Origin: Shewanella oneidensis MR-1
Lineage (GTDB): Bacteria; Pseudomonadota; Gammaproteobacteria; Enterobacterales; Shewanellaceae
Reading direction: 5' to 3'
Length of the DNA stretch: 64,000 nt
NCBI RefSeq assembly: GCF_000146165.2
Contig: NC_004347.2
Span: 3,100,001-3,164,000 of the forward strand
Part shown: positions 15,456 to 23,370 of the stretch, in pieces
How the letters are laid out: each line of letters begins with the position of its first letter
Position numbering within the stretch: position 1 is the first letter of the stretch
Notes under the pieces: generated by a model
Seen by the model: the letters and a program-made list of their open reading frames with translations, nothing else
Databases searched by the model: none
Told to the model about the DNA's origin: nothing
Program-made: the position numbers and the translations under genes

Positions 15456-15884
15456 GACTGGCCCATGAACAACTAACCTTGGTCCCCTCGTATGTGAGGC
15501 TACCAAGCTAGGTTACTCCGAGGAACACGCGGCGGAGGATAGTAATCCGCGTAAACAGACCTATACACCGCTATTGGCGACCGGACTGTTTGAGTGGGAA
15601 GAGCCCATAAGAACAGGTACTAAATGGTTTCACTGCGAGCATGACCCAAATATGTGTATAGCCCCGCCCGTTCTGGCGGTGAGGTAAGAACACCATGCAC
15701 CTGTTTAATCAGGTTGCATTGGGAAAGTGGCTGAATAGTAAGACTCGACTACCGATTGAGCCAACCGTGGTGCTATAGGCTCCACCCTTTCGGTAACTGG
15801 AAATGAGCGCCAGTCAGCCACCTTCACCAATGCGACTTATAAGCCAGCCTGCGGCATCGACAGGCAAAAACTTGAGGATATGAA
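15456..15884 (+). ncRNA. Candidate long structured RNA leader of the PL operon
   Basis: About 430 nt without a convincing gene, holding a series of exact helices: 15474-79/15510-15 with inner 15480-83/15502-05 and 15486-89/15496-99; 15527-32/15547-52; 15586-90/15612-16 with 15595-98/15604-07; 15664-68/15675-79; 15695-703/15710-19 (one bulge); and a three-way junction at 15727-15821. A final hairpin GCCTG/CAGGC is at 15847-15865. No T-run follows any of them. It may extend the antitermination site, be processed into an RNA, or control translation of the 62-residue gene. Confidence 0.65.
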
Positions 15885-16073
15885 ATGAAAAAAAATATTT
15901 TAGCTATTGCTGCATCAATGATTATGGCTGGGCAAGCTCCATCATTCTATATGCAAAATGAAGTTCGCCAAACTTTGGCCTACAGAAGTACAAAACGCAA
16001 AATTAGCGGAAAGCCAGCTACAAAAGGGAAGCGTCATGCCTCGCTTAAGTCTCGTGCAAACCGTCGCAAATAG
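15885..16073 (+). CDS. Small basic protein, first gene of the PL operon (62 aa)
   Basis: The N-terminus (MKKNILAIAASMIMAGQAPS) reads like a short signal or membrane segment. The remaining 40 residues are very basic (RSTKRKISGKPATKGKRHAS, then a final NRRK). TTGAGGA lies upstream of the ATG. It occupies the position of lambda N and has an Arg/Lys-rich part, but the rich part is C-terminal and the N-terminus is hydrophobic, so N function is not supported. Unknown. Confidence 0.55.
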   Translation: MKKNILAIAASMIMAGQAPSFYMQNEVRQTLAYRSTKRKISGKPATKGKRHASLKSRANRRK

Positions 16074-16112
16074 GTTTTACAGCTGGCTCTTGCGAGAGCT
16101 AGCGATAAAACC
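16073..16112 (+). other. Strong RNA hairpin between first PL genes
   Basis: Outer helix GGTTTTA / TAAAACC (16073-79/16106-12) encloses GCTGGCTCT / AGAGCTAGC (one G-U) capped by TGCG (16082-16103). It starts over the stop codon of the basic protein and ends 22 nt before the methyltransferase start. No U-run follows, so it is not an intrinsic terminator; an RNA processing or translation-control element is possible. Confidence 0.6.
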
Positions 16113-16134
16113 AACTAATAGATAAGGATAAACA

Positions 16135-16878
16135 ATGAGAGTTGAAAACGATGTACTTGCTGTACTGAGTCGCGCAGAGGTGAGCGGTAATGCACTGGTG
16201 CTTACTGGTCAACTTGACCGAAAGATGTACGAGCGCACAAACAAAGTAATTGAAGCGGCTGGCGGAAAGTGGAACCGAAAAACTAAATCACACATATTCG
16301 ACGATGAAGCCGCTACGCGAGTGGACCAAATTATTCTGACAGGTGAAGTCGAAATCCCTAAAGACGAATTTAATTTTTTCCCGTCACCTCCTTCTGTTGT
16401 GGCGCGGTTAATGGAATTGGCAGATGTGCAGCATGGTATGAAGGTGCTAGAACCTAGCGCTGGAAAAGGCGCAATTGCCTACGCTTGCGCTAACGCTGGG
16501 GCAACTGTCGATTGCTACGAACTAATGGAATCCAACTTCTTAACCCTATACGGAGATTCTCGCCTAGGAGTGGTTCGTCACATGGATTTTCTAACGCAAA
16601 CGCCAGAGAAACTTTATGAGCGTGTTGTGATGAACCCTCCATTTCTCAAGCAAGCAGATATCCGGCATGTACTTCATGCAGTGAACTTTCTCAAGCCTGG
16701 AGGCTTGCTCGTTTCTGTGATGGCGGCGAGCGTCACATTCAGAGATAACAAATTAACACAGGACTTCCGCGATTTAATATTTCACCGAGGAGGGAATATA
16801 GAGCCACTTCATAACGGTGCATTTAAAGAGTCAGGAACGATGGTTAGGTCGGTAATTGTGACAATACAAAATAAGTAA
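16135..16878 (+). CDS. Phage N6-adenine-type DNA methyltransferase
   Basis: 247 residues. A short N-terminal module (residues 1-75) is followed by a Rossmann methyltransferase fold with motif I EPSAGKG (106-112) and catalytic motif IV NPPF (167-170), the signature of amino-methyltransferases. The order motif I then NPPF is gamma-like. It probably methylates adenine in phage DNA to escape restriction; the target site is unknown. SD-like AAGGATAA precedes the ATG. Confidence 0.82.
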   Translation: MRVENDVLAVLSRAEVSGNALVLTGQLDRKMYERTNKVIEAAGGKWNRKTKSHIFDDEAATRVDQIILTGEVEIPKDEFNFFPSPPSVVARLMELADVQHGMKVLEPSAGKGAIAYACANAGATVDCYELMESNFLTLYGDSRLGVVRHMDFLTQTPEKLYERVVMNPPFLKQADIRHVLHAVNFLKPGGLLVSVMAASVTFRDNKLTQDFRDLIFHRGGNIEPLHNGAFKESGTMVRSVIVTIQNK

Positions 16879-17167
16879 TAACACCAGCCTGCGGCACCAG
16901 CAGGCAAGTAACAGAGGACAAGCCCATGTGACTAACTAGCCGTTAGAAGCGGCCACTTACACGCGCAGGTTATGACTGCGCCCCGAGTATCCATGTCGAT
17001 AGCCAGCTTTGGATCTGGTTAGGGTTAATAAACAAGGGCCCACTGGTAAAGCAGCGCGAACGCCTGAAAGTCGCGCACCAGTTATTAGCGGCAAGATTGC
17101 TGCAGATGACGTGTTCAGGCCGCCGGATGACGTAACCGGCACCGTTTACACCGCAGGGAGCAATACT
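16879..17167 (+). ncRNA. Second candidate structured RNA in the PL operon
   Basis: 289 nt with no convincing gene. Exact helices include GCCTG/CAGGC (16887-91/16901-05), GCGCAG/CTGCGC (16963-68/16976-81), AGCCAG/CTGGTT (17001-06/17015-20), a long nested hairpin ACTGGT/ACCAGT (17042-47/17077-82) enclosing GCGCGA/TCGCGC (17054-59/17071-76), and GCCGG/CCGGC (17122-26/17136-40). The first hairpin repeats the one at 15844-15867 nearly exactly, linking the two leaders. Confidence 0.55.
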
Positions 17168-17245
17168 ATGAAAGCCCAACAACCTGATTTTATCGACCTA
17201 GTGCTAATGCTATTAGCTAAGTTAATCCCCTTCGACTTGTTCTAA
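17168..17245 (+). CDS. Candidate 25-residue hydrophobic peptide
   Basis: ATG with GGGAG eight bases upstream opens a 25-codon frame: a polar start MKAQQPDFID, then LVLMLLAKLIPFDLF, an amphipathic or membrane helix. It follows the second structured RNA directly. Small membrane peptides are common in phage early operons. Support is the ribosome binding site and composition only. Confidence 0.45.
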   Translation: MKAQQPDFIDLVLMLLAKLIPFDLF

Positions 17246-17305
17246 CCAACCCGCTTTACCCAACCAAGCAACCCTTAACCCAATACAACCCATGCGAGGT
17301 GACCT

Positions 17306-17719
17306 ATGCCCCACCCAATCGCAGCGCATAACTGCGCCCAACTGCTACCCGTAGAATCGCAACTGCTGTTACACCTCAGCATTGCCTGTCGCCTCGCCCA
17401 ATTACCCGAGCTGATGCATTGCCCAACGGTGATCCAGCGTAAAAACGAGCTTGAGGCTTATTTGCAAAGCCATGTTTGCAGCTATGCCTTCCGTGAGCGC
17501 TTCCACGTCACCAAACTGGACGAAGGCCCACTAAAAACCACCGCATTAAACGAAGTGGCCAATATCCAAGTCAGCCGCAGCGGCCGCGTAAAACTCACCC
17601 GCATCGCCGAGCCACCAGCAATCAATATCACGGTTAGCGATAGAACCATCAGCTGGCTCAACCGCAGTTTTCACCACGCAAGCCAGCTAATGATTAATAA
17701 GGCAGATAGCCATGTTTGA
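17306..17719 (+). CDS. Hypothetical phage early protein (137 aa)
   Basis: Not recognised. A helical N-terminal half (LLPVESQLLLHLSIACRLAQ) and a C-terminal half with alternating beta-like and polar sequence. GAGGTGAC precedes the ATG, and the gene overlaps the next by 8 bp. Frame and codon use resemble the neighbouring phage genes. Confidence 0.6.
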   Translation: MPHPIAAHNCAQLLPVESQLLLHLSIACRLAQLPELMHCPTVIQRKNELEAYLQSHVCSYAFRERFHVTKLDEGPLKTTALNEVANIQVSRSGRVKLTRIAEPPAINITVSDRTISWLNRSFHHASQLMINKADSHV

Positions 17720-17993
17720 TGCTCAAGCACACGCCACCAGCGACGCCCTAGTCGCCATGCTATCAAGCGAGCTTGAACAAGAACGACAAGCTAAAGGCAA
17801 CGGGATTGCAGCTTATTGTGATCGCTCAATAGCCGAATTAAACCAGCTGATCATCGACTATCCAGAGTCAAAAAGCGCATGGCTGCGCCATATCGATAGC
17901 TGGCAGCAGATAAAGCAAAAACACGGCTACAGCAGCGCACAAGATCTGCTTGACGATCAATATGCACAACTCGCCAGCAAAACCAACAGCTGA
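17712..17993 (+). CDS. Hypothetical phage early protein (93 aa)
   Basis: Not recognised. All-helical and acidic (LVAMLSSELEQERQAKGNG, then SAWLRHIDSWQQIKQKHGYS). Translationally coupled to the previous gene. Confidence 0.6.
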   Translation: MFDAQAHATSDALVAMLSSELEQERQAKGNGIAAYCDRSIAELNQLIIDYPESKSAWLRHIDSWQQIKQKHGYSSAQDLLDDQYAQLASKTNS

Positions 17994-18076
17994 AGCCGCC
18001 ACTGAATCAACCCCCACCCAAGCACAAGCAAGCGCCGCTTGATTGTTGCCGCCATTCACGAAAGAAGGAATAGAGC

Positions 18077-18241
18077 ATGCTAACCCACGACAAACCTCAA
18101 CACCGCGATATCAAAATCGGCCTAGGCCATATTGTGGCAGATAAACACGGTTGGATGTTGCCAGGTGGAAAGTTCACCGCTAACCGCGCCGTTGCCATCC
18201 GTGCCGCCAAAGGCCTGCACCGTTTCTTGGTTAAAAGATAA
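18077..18241 (+). CDS. DUF1317-like small phage protein (54 aa)
   Basis: A small protein MLTHDKPQHRDIKIGLGHIV... with the pattern I-x-x-G-(n)-V-(n)-GW-x-x-PG followed by an Ala-rich helix, which resembles the DUF1317 proteins of the lambda xis-exo region. Function unknown. The gene starts near GAAGGAATAG and ends nine bases before the next ATG. Confidence 0.6.
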   Translation: MLTHDKPQHRDIKIGLGHIVADKHGWMLPGGKFTANRAVAIRAAKGLHRFLVKR

Positions 18242-18250
18242 GGACGTCAC

Positions 18251-18838
18251 ATGAGCCAACAAATCGAAATCCCTGCATTTTTGCTTGAAATGTCACAGCA
18301 AATGCACCAGCAGAATAACCGCTGCACCGCCGAACCCATCTGGCAAGTTCGCTGCAAGCGCTATTTGCCAACAGAAGAAGGCTATGACGAACATCACTGG
18401 GAGATTGTTGATACCGATGGCGATGCCACCGCGCTGTATCGCTCTGATAAATGCGATAAGCAAGCACTGGCCGAATGGTTAGCTGAAAATGACCATCAAT
18501 GGTGTAGCAATTGGTTGTTTGATAACGACATTGATGAAGTCTGTCACGATGTTACTCATGCATTTGATGAAGTTTTTATCAACGCCTTTATCGATAAATT
18601 TAATGTTGAATCAGATCACGACCAGCTACCTGATCCGCTTAAAAAGTTCCACCTTCAAGAAACGGAAGAAGTGATCAAAACCTGTTTTACCGAAGCCGAT
18701 GCACGGGCATTTATCGCCCGTAAACAGCACGACTATCCAAAGCTTTACACCTATGTCGAATCAATGGTGTTTTGCCCCCAGATGATCCAATTACGCCATT
18801 GGATCATGTCACTCACCAAGCCAGAGGTGAAAGCATGA
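18251..18838 (+). CDS. Hypothetical phage early protein (195 aa)
   Basis: Not recognised. Acidic and aromatic-rich: a YDEHHWEIVDTDGDATALYR segment (about 46-65), a Trp-rich middle (WLAENDHQWCSNWLF) and a helical C-terminus. Overlaps the next gene by ATGA. Confidence 0.6.
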   Translation: MSQQIEIPAFLLEMSQQMHQQNNRCTAEPIWQVRCKRYLPTEEGYDEHHWEIVDTDGDATALYRSDKCDKQALAEWLAENDHQWCSNWLFDNDIDEVCHDVTHAFDEVFINAFIDKFNVESDHDQLPDPLKKFHLQETEEVIKTCFTEADARAFIARKQHDYPKLYTYVESMVFCPQMIQLRHWIMSLTKPEVKA

Positions 18839-19224
18839 ATCCAAGACACGACTTCTACGCCAAAAACTACCCTTGGCTTAACGCAGATCAACGTGAGTGC
18901 TTTGATTTTCTTTGTGACATTCACAATGGCGGTAATCACATGTTTGGCAAAATCCAAGCCTGTGGCGAGCATGGCTTAGTCATCAACAGTAAAGCATCGC
19001 ATTACATGTCAACGTTTGACTATAGCAATCTTACAAAAGCAGTAGTACTTGCCCATGACCGCATGATCCGCTTTCAAATCGAACCCTCAGGACCACGTAT
19101 GTTGAAGTTTATCGCTCATAAGCGCCACACCCGAGAAGGCGATTACTGTGAACGTCATCCGACCATTGAAGAAGCCATTATCACGGTAAGAGAGCAACAC
19201 CCATGTGAAGAGGTGAAAGCATGA
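18835..19224 (+). CDS. Hypothetical phage early protein (129 aa)
   Basis: Start at the ATGA overlap (MNPRHDFYAKNYPWL). Not recognised. The sequence has several His and Cys (DIHNGGNHMFGKIQACGEHG, EGDYCERHPT), possibly metal-binding. Coupled on both sides. Confidence 0.6.
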   Translation: MNPRHDFYAKNYPWLNADQRECFDFLCDIHNGGNHMFGKIQACGEHGLVINSKASHYMSTFDYSNLTKAVVLAHDRMIRFQIEPSGPRMLKFIAHKRHTREGDYCERHPTIEEAIITVREQHPCEEVKA

Positions 19225-19892
19225 AACAGCGCCCCATTATCTTCAACACCGAAATGGTGCGCGCCATTCTTGATGGCCGTAAAACCCAAACGCGCAGACC
19301 AATCAATCCACAACCAGAGCCTGACACTGAAACATCCAAGGGCGGTTATTGGTTTCCTTGCCATGCATTTCAATCGATGGTGCATGTAGAGGATCTTCAA
19401 GATCCATTATGGCTGGGTATGGCGAGTGATGCCTGCCAAATTTGCTCAGTCGGCGATCAGCTTTGGGTGCGCGAGACATTTCAATATGGTTTATGCACAA
19501 AATCTGGTTTTGCTTATAAAGCAACCCATAACCCTTCTGATTTAGAAGAGGGCTGGAATGAAGTTATCAAATGGAAACCATCTATCCACATGCCGCGCTC
19601 TGCTGCTCGCATCATCCTTGAAGTAACCGATATTCGTGTAGAGCGATTAAACGATATCAGCGAACAAGATGCTAAAGCCGAAGGTTTGCAATATAGCTCC
19701 ATTTACCAGCAATGGGGCGGAGTTGAAAAGCATTTAAGCCATAAGCCACATTCGCCTCATTGGCGTTGGTATAAAAATCCACAACATGCGTTTAAATCCC
19801 TGTGGAACTCAATCTATAAAAATTGGGATGCCAACCATTGGGTTTGGGTGATTGAGTTCAAAGTGATCAGCACCAAAGGCGGTGCAGCATGA
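19221..19892 (+). CDS. ASCH-superfamily-like phage protein (223 aa)
   Basis: The N-terminal PIIFNTEMVRAILDGRKTQT, the central VGDQLWVRETF and the C-terminal NWDANHWVWVIEFKV form the pattern of phage proteins with an ASCH-like RNA-binding fold, often mislabelled morphogenetic protein. The exact role is unknown; ASCH domains are thought to bind RNA or act on nucleic-acid bases. Overlaps both neighbours by 4 bp. Confidence 0.75.
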   Translation: MKQRPIIFNTEMVRAILDGRKTQTRRPINPQPEPDTETSKGGYWFPCHAFQSMVHVEDLQDPLWLGMASDACQICSVGDQLWVRETFQYGLCTKSGFAYKATHNPSDLEEGWNEVIKWKPSIHMPRSAARIILEVTDIRVERLNDISEQDAKAEGLQYSSIYQQWGGVEKHLSHKPHSPHWRWYKNPQHAFKSLWNSIYKNWDANHWVWVIEFKVISTKGGAA

Positions 19893-20236
19893 ATCTTTTA
19901 ATTGCAGGCTTTGAATCGCCAAAGCGCATAGAGCTAATGCTGTCACTGACCAAAATCAGCTCAGAAAATCTAATCAAAGCCCTGATGCTGCATTACACCG
20001 TTACCTATCTGGAAAGCGCCCCATGGCGAGCAGCGATCCGGCACGATGTGCAACTGCCTAACTTTGTACGCGGACAAGAACGCCTCGAAGAAGTGGCCGC
20101 AATTGTCGAGGCAATCAAAGAAATCGACTGGGAAAAGCATCTTGCCAAGCTGGCCGCAGCCAACGCGCGGATAGCACAGCTAGAAAAACAATTAGCCAGT
20201 TATCAGTTAACTGATTCAAAGGAGCAAGTTGCATGA
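19889..20236 (+). CDS. Hypothetical phage protein with C-terminal coiled coil (115 aa)
   Basis: Not recognised. Helical throughout; residues ~75-105 (EIDWEKHLAKLAAANARIAQ) form a short coiled coil. Overlaps the adenine methyltransferase gene by 4 bp. Confidence 0.55.
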   Translation: MNLLIAGFESPKRIELMLSLTKISSENLIKALMLHYTVTYLESAPWRAAIRHDVQLPNFVRGQERLEEVAAIVEAIKEIDWEKHLAKLAAANARIAQLEKQLASYQLTDSKEQVA

Positions 20237-21198
20237 GCGTCAACAGCCAATATGCCAGCGCCCTGCGCGAACTCAAAACCAAACAATCCCACTTGCTAAA
20301 AGAAGTCGGCGACCAATGGCGCACGCCAGACGCGCTTTACTGGGGCATATTCGCGAAGTTTGGGCCCTTTATCCTCGACCTATTCAGCGATGGCGATAAC
20401 GCCAAATGCCCACGCTATTACACGGTTGAAGATAACGCCCTAATCCAAGACTGGACCAAGGACTTAGCAGGCGGCAAAGCGTTTGCAAATCCTCCATATT
20501 CCCGCAGTAGTTACGAAGATAATCAAGCCATTACAGGTATGCGCAACATTATCGCCAAGTCCATAGATGAACGCGACAAAGGCGCTAAGTTTGTTTACTT
20601 GATTAAGTCTGCGACCTCAGAAGTCTGGTGGCCAGAAGATGCGGATCACGTTTGCTTCATCCGTGGACGTATCAGCTTTGACTTACCTGATTGGTTTGTG
20701 CCTGCAGACAAAAAGCAAGAAGCATCAAGCGCTGGGTTTGCCTGTGCGATTGCGGTATTCGATAAGACATGGCGCGGCGAGCGCATGAGCTATGTTAACC
20801 GCGACGATTTACTGCGCGACGGTCAAGTGATGCTCAATATGGTTGCTGCAGCGGCTAATAAAAAATCCGCAACCTACATCACTGAGACCATTGAAACGCG
20901 CCCAGATATTGCCGAACCAGTCGAGCCAATCATTGAGCACCAAGTAAATGATCAGCTCGATATCGAAGATCAAATCGCACGGGACAGCACGGTTGCAAAC
21001 AGCGTATGGCCTAAAGAGGTTTTGGAGTTAGTCGAGCAAGCATTCAACGACAACCCAAACACTAAAACCGATGTTCGCCAGCAAATGCTGTGCGAGCGAG
21101 TAAACCAACGCTTACTCGATAACGTCCTTAAAAAAGACATTATCGCAGAGGTAAACAATATGCTCGATCGCTGCGAACGAGTGGAGGATGCAGCATGA
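20233..21198 (+). CDS. Phage N6-adenine methyltransferase (Dam-like)
   Basis: 321 residues. The N-terminal 215 match the phage N-6-adenine-methyltransferase family: GDQWRTPDALYWGIF, then LDLFSDGDNAKCPRYYT and the catalytic NPPY at 86-89. The C-terminal ~100 residues (after about 220) are an added acidic, helical extension absent from the usual ~170-200-residue proteins. It probably protects phage DNA from restriction. Confidence 0.9.
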   Translation: MSVNSQYASALRELKTKQSHLLKEVGDQWRTPDALYWGIFAKFGPFILDLFSDGDNAKCPRYYTVEDNALIQDWTKDLAGGKAFANPPYSRSSYEDNQAITGMRNIIAKSIDERDKGAKFVYLIKSATSEVWWPEDADHVCFIRGRISFDLPDWFVPADKKQEASSAGFACAIAVFDKTWRGERMSYVNRDDLLRDGQVMLNMVAAAANKKSATYITETIETRPDIAEPVEPIIEHQVNDQLDIEDQIARDSTVANSVWPKEVLELVEQAFNDNPNTKTDVRQQMLCERVNQRLLDNVLKKDIIAEVNNMLDRCERVEDAA

Positions 21199-21692
21199 AA
21201 TCAACCACTACATTCAAGCCAAATCCTATAAATGAACTAGCACTTCAACATGCTGGTGACATGCCAGTAAAAGCCATTTGCACAAAATATGGTATTAGCG
21301 AAAAGCAACTACGAGCAGCAGCAAGATACCGCGGTATTTCACTGGCATATGGCAAGCCTGCAACGCTTAAAAAGCCTTGGACTGATGCAGACCTGCGGCA
21401 GCTTAAAGTGCTATCAGTCACGCACACATCAGCAGCCATCGCACAACAACTCGGAAGGACGGAGCTTTCCGTTAAGGGTAAAGCCTATTCACTTGGTATC
21501 CACTTTATGAAAGTTGGCGAGAATAACCCGTTGGCCAAGCACTCAAATCACGACATTGAACTATGTCGCCAACTGGGTGAAGCGGGTCTTAGACCGTATC
21601 AAATCGCTGAAAAAATGGAGATAGAACTAAGCCATGTTTGTCGCGTTTTAAAGTTTGAGGCCCGTTATAAAGAACTTGGAGCAAGGGTATGA
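21195..21692 (+). CDS. HTH-containing phage protein (165 aa)
   Basis: Three HTH-like segments: VKAICTKYGISEKQLRAAAR, TSAAIAQQLGRTELSVKGKA and PYQIAEKMEIELSHVCRVLK. The middle one resembles SANT/Myb-like modules (WTDADLRQLKVL). A DNA-binding role is likely. It lies between the two methyltransferase genes, overlapping both by 4 bp, so it may work with one of them. Confidence 0.65.
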   Translation: MKSTTTFKPNPINELALQHAGDMPVKAICTKYGISEKQLRAAARYRGISLAYGKPATLKKPWTDADLRQLKVLSVTHTSAAIAQQLGRTELSVKGKAYSLGIHFMKVGENNPLAKHSNHDIELCRQLGEAGLRPYQIAEKMEIELSHVCRVLKFEARYKELGARV

Positions 21693-23362
21693 GAGGCTTA
21701 ATCGTAGATAACTTTGCGGGCGGTGGCGGTGCTTCCACTGGTATGGCTTGGGCTCTAGGTCGCAGCGTGGATATCGCAATCAATCATGATCAAGATGCTA
21801 TCGCCATGCACTCGGCCAACCATCCCGAAACGCTGCACTATTGCGAGTCGGTATTTGATGTGGATCCAGTGCAAGCCACCGCAGGTAAGCCGGTTGCGCT
21901 GGCGTGGTTCTCGCCCGACTGCAAACATTTCAGCAAGGCCAAAGGCACTAAGCCAGTAAATAAAGAAATTCGCGGCCTCGCGTGGGTAACCATTCGCTGG
22001 GCAATGAAGGTACGCCCTCGAGTGATCATGCTTGAGAACGTCGAAGAATTTAAAACGTGGGGGCCGTTAATTCAATGCCCGGTAACGGATGCAATGCACC
22101 CATGCCCAGAGCGCAAAGGCGAAACCTTTAACGCTTTTGTTAGCATGTTAAGCACGGGCGTTGATGCCGATCACCCTGCACTAACCGAATGCGTTGAAAC
22201 CTTAGGCTTGCTGGATAGCGCCAAGTTAATCAAAGGTCTCGGCTATAAAGTGGAGTTTCGCGAACTACGAGCCTGTGACTACGGCGCCCCAACTATTCGC
22301 AAGCGCCTATTTATGATTGCCCGTTGCGATGGTCAACCCATTGTGTGGCCACAGCCAACCCACGGCGCACCAGATAGCGAAGCGGTTAAATCAGGCAAGC
22401 TATTACCATGGCGCACCGCCGCTGAGTGCATCGACTGGTCACTCCCCTGCAAATCCATCTTTGGCCGTAAAAAGCCGCTGGCTGAAAACACCCTGCGCCG
22501 CATTGCCAAAGGTATTCAGCGCTTTGTGATTGATGCTAAAGAGCCGTTTATAGTACCAAATGATGTGCAGTTAGCGCCTTTCATCACCGAACACGCTAAC
22601 GCCAGCAGCCAACGCAATATGCCCGTTAACGAGCCATTACGAACTATCTGCGCCCAAGTCAAAGGCGGTCACTTTGCCGTGGTGCAACCTGTGCTTGAGA
22701 AGGTTAACGACAACATCCCAACTTTCACAGAATGGTTTGCCAAAACAAAGAATTTTGGTGGTAGCTACGAGGAATATGTTTCGCTTTACGGAGATGATCA
22801 ATTAACAGATCCTGTGCTCACTGCCGCCAATATCTGCAAGCATTACGGTGGCAATTACACAGGACCAGGTGATGACCTAAACAACCCATTGCCAACAGTG
22901 ACAACAGTTGATCATAACGCGCTGATCACCAGCCACATGATCAAGCTGCGCGGTACTAACATCGGCTTCCCGATGGACGAACCCGCACACACCATCACCG
23001 CAGGCGGATTACACCTCGGCGAAGTTCGGGCGTTCTTCATCAAATACTACGGCAACGAGCAAGACGGCGTGGCCTGTAACGAACCACTGCACACTATCAC
23101 CACCAATGACCGCTTTGGCCTAGTGATGATCAAGGGCGAACCCTATCAAATCATCGATATCGGTATGCGCATGCTCGAACCCCATGAGCTATTCGCCTGC
23201 CAAGGCTTCAACCCTGAATACATCATCAACAACTACAACGGCAAATCGAGCAAAAAGCAGCAAGTCGCCCGTGTTGGTAACTCAGTACCGCCGCAATTTG
23301 CCGAAGCACTCACCCGAGCAAATCTCCCCGAGCTTTGCACACAAACCGCCGAAGCAGCATAG
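21689..23362 (+). CDS. DNA cytosine-5 methyltransferase
   Basis: 557 residues with C5-methylase motifs in order: motif I VDNFAGGGGASTGMAWALG (6-24), motif IV with the catalytic Cys78 in FSPDCKHFSKAKG, motif VI LENVEE (115-120), motif VIII CDYGAPTIRKRLFMIAR, and motifs IX-X ELFACQGF / RVGNSVPPQFAEA. Between VIII and IX is a long target-recognition region with repeated EPxxTI segments. It is larger than common Dcm enzymes and modifies phage DNA, probably against restriction. Confidence 0.93.
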   Translation: MRGLIVDNFAGGGGASTGMAWALGRSVDIAINHDQDAIAMHSANHPETLHYCESVFDVDPVQATAGKPVALAWFSPDCKHFSKAKGTKPVNKEIRGLAWVTIRWAMKVRPRVIMLENVEEFKTWGPLIQCPVTDAMHPCPERKGETFNAFVSMLSTGVDADHPALTECVETLGLLDSAKLIKGLGYKVEFRELRACDYGAPTIRKRLFMIARCDGQPIVWPQPTHGAPDSEAVKSGKLLPWRTAAECIDWSLPCKSIFGRKKPLAENTLRRIAKGIQRFVIDAKEPFIVPNDVQLAPFITEHANASSQRNMPVNEPLRTICAQVKGGHFAVVQPVLEKVNDNIPTFTEWFAKTKNFGGSYEEYVSLYGDDQLTDPVLTAANICKHYGGNYTGPGDDLNNPLPTVTTVDHNALITSHMIKLRGTNIGFPMDEPAHTITAGGLHLGEVRAFFIKYYGNEQDGVACNEPLHTITTNDRFGLVMIKGEPYQIIDIGMRMLEPHELFACQGFNPEYIINNYNGKSSKKQQVARVGNSVPPQFAEALTRANLPELCTQTAEAA

Positions 23363-23370
23363 GAGGCAGC

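Noticed and set aside
15727..15835. tRNA-like reading of the three-way junction, ending in TTCACCA
   Set aside because: The arms do not have tRNA lengths; there is no 7-nt anticodon loop or T-loop and the closing stem is 8 bp. It was kept only as a structured RNA candidate.
16957..17182. Two overlapping minus-strand frames of 61 and 70 codons
   Set aside because: They lie over the second structured RNA, where strong inverted repeats open frames on both strands by chance; there is no start signal.
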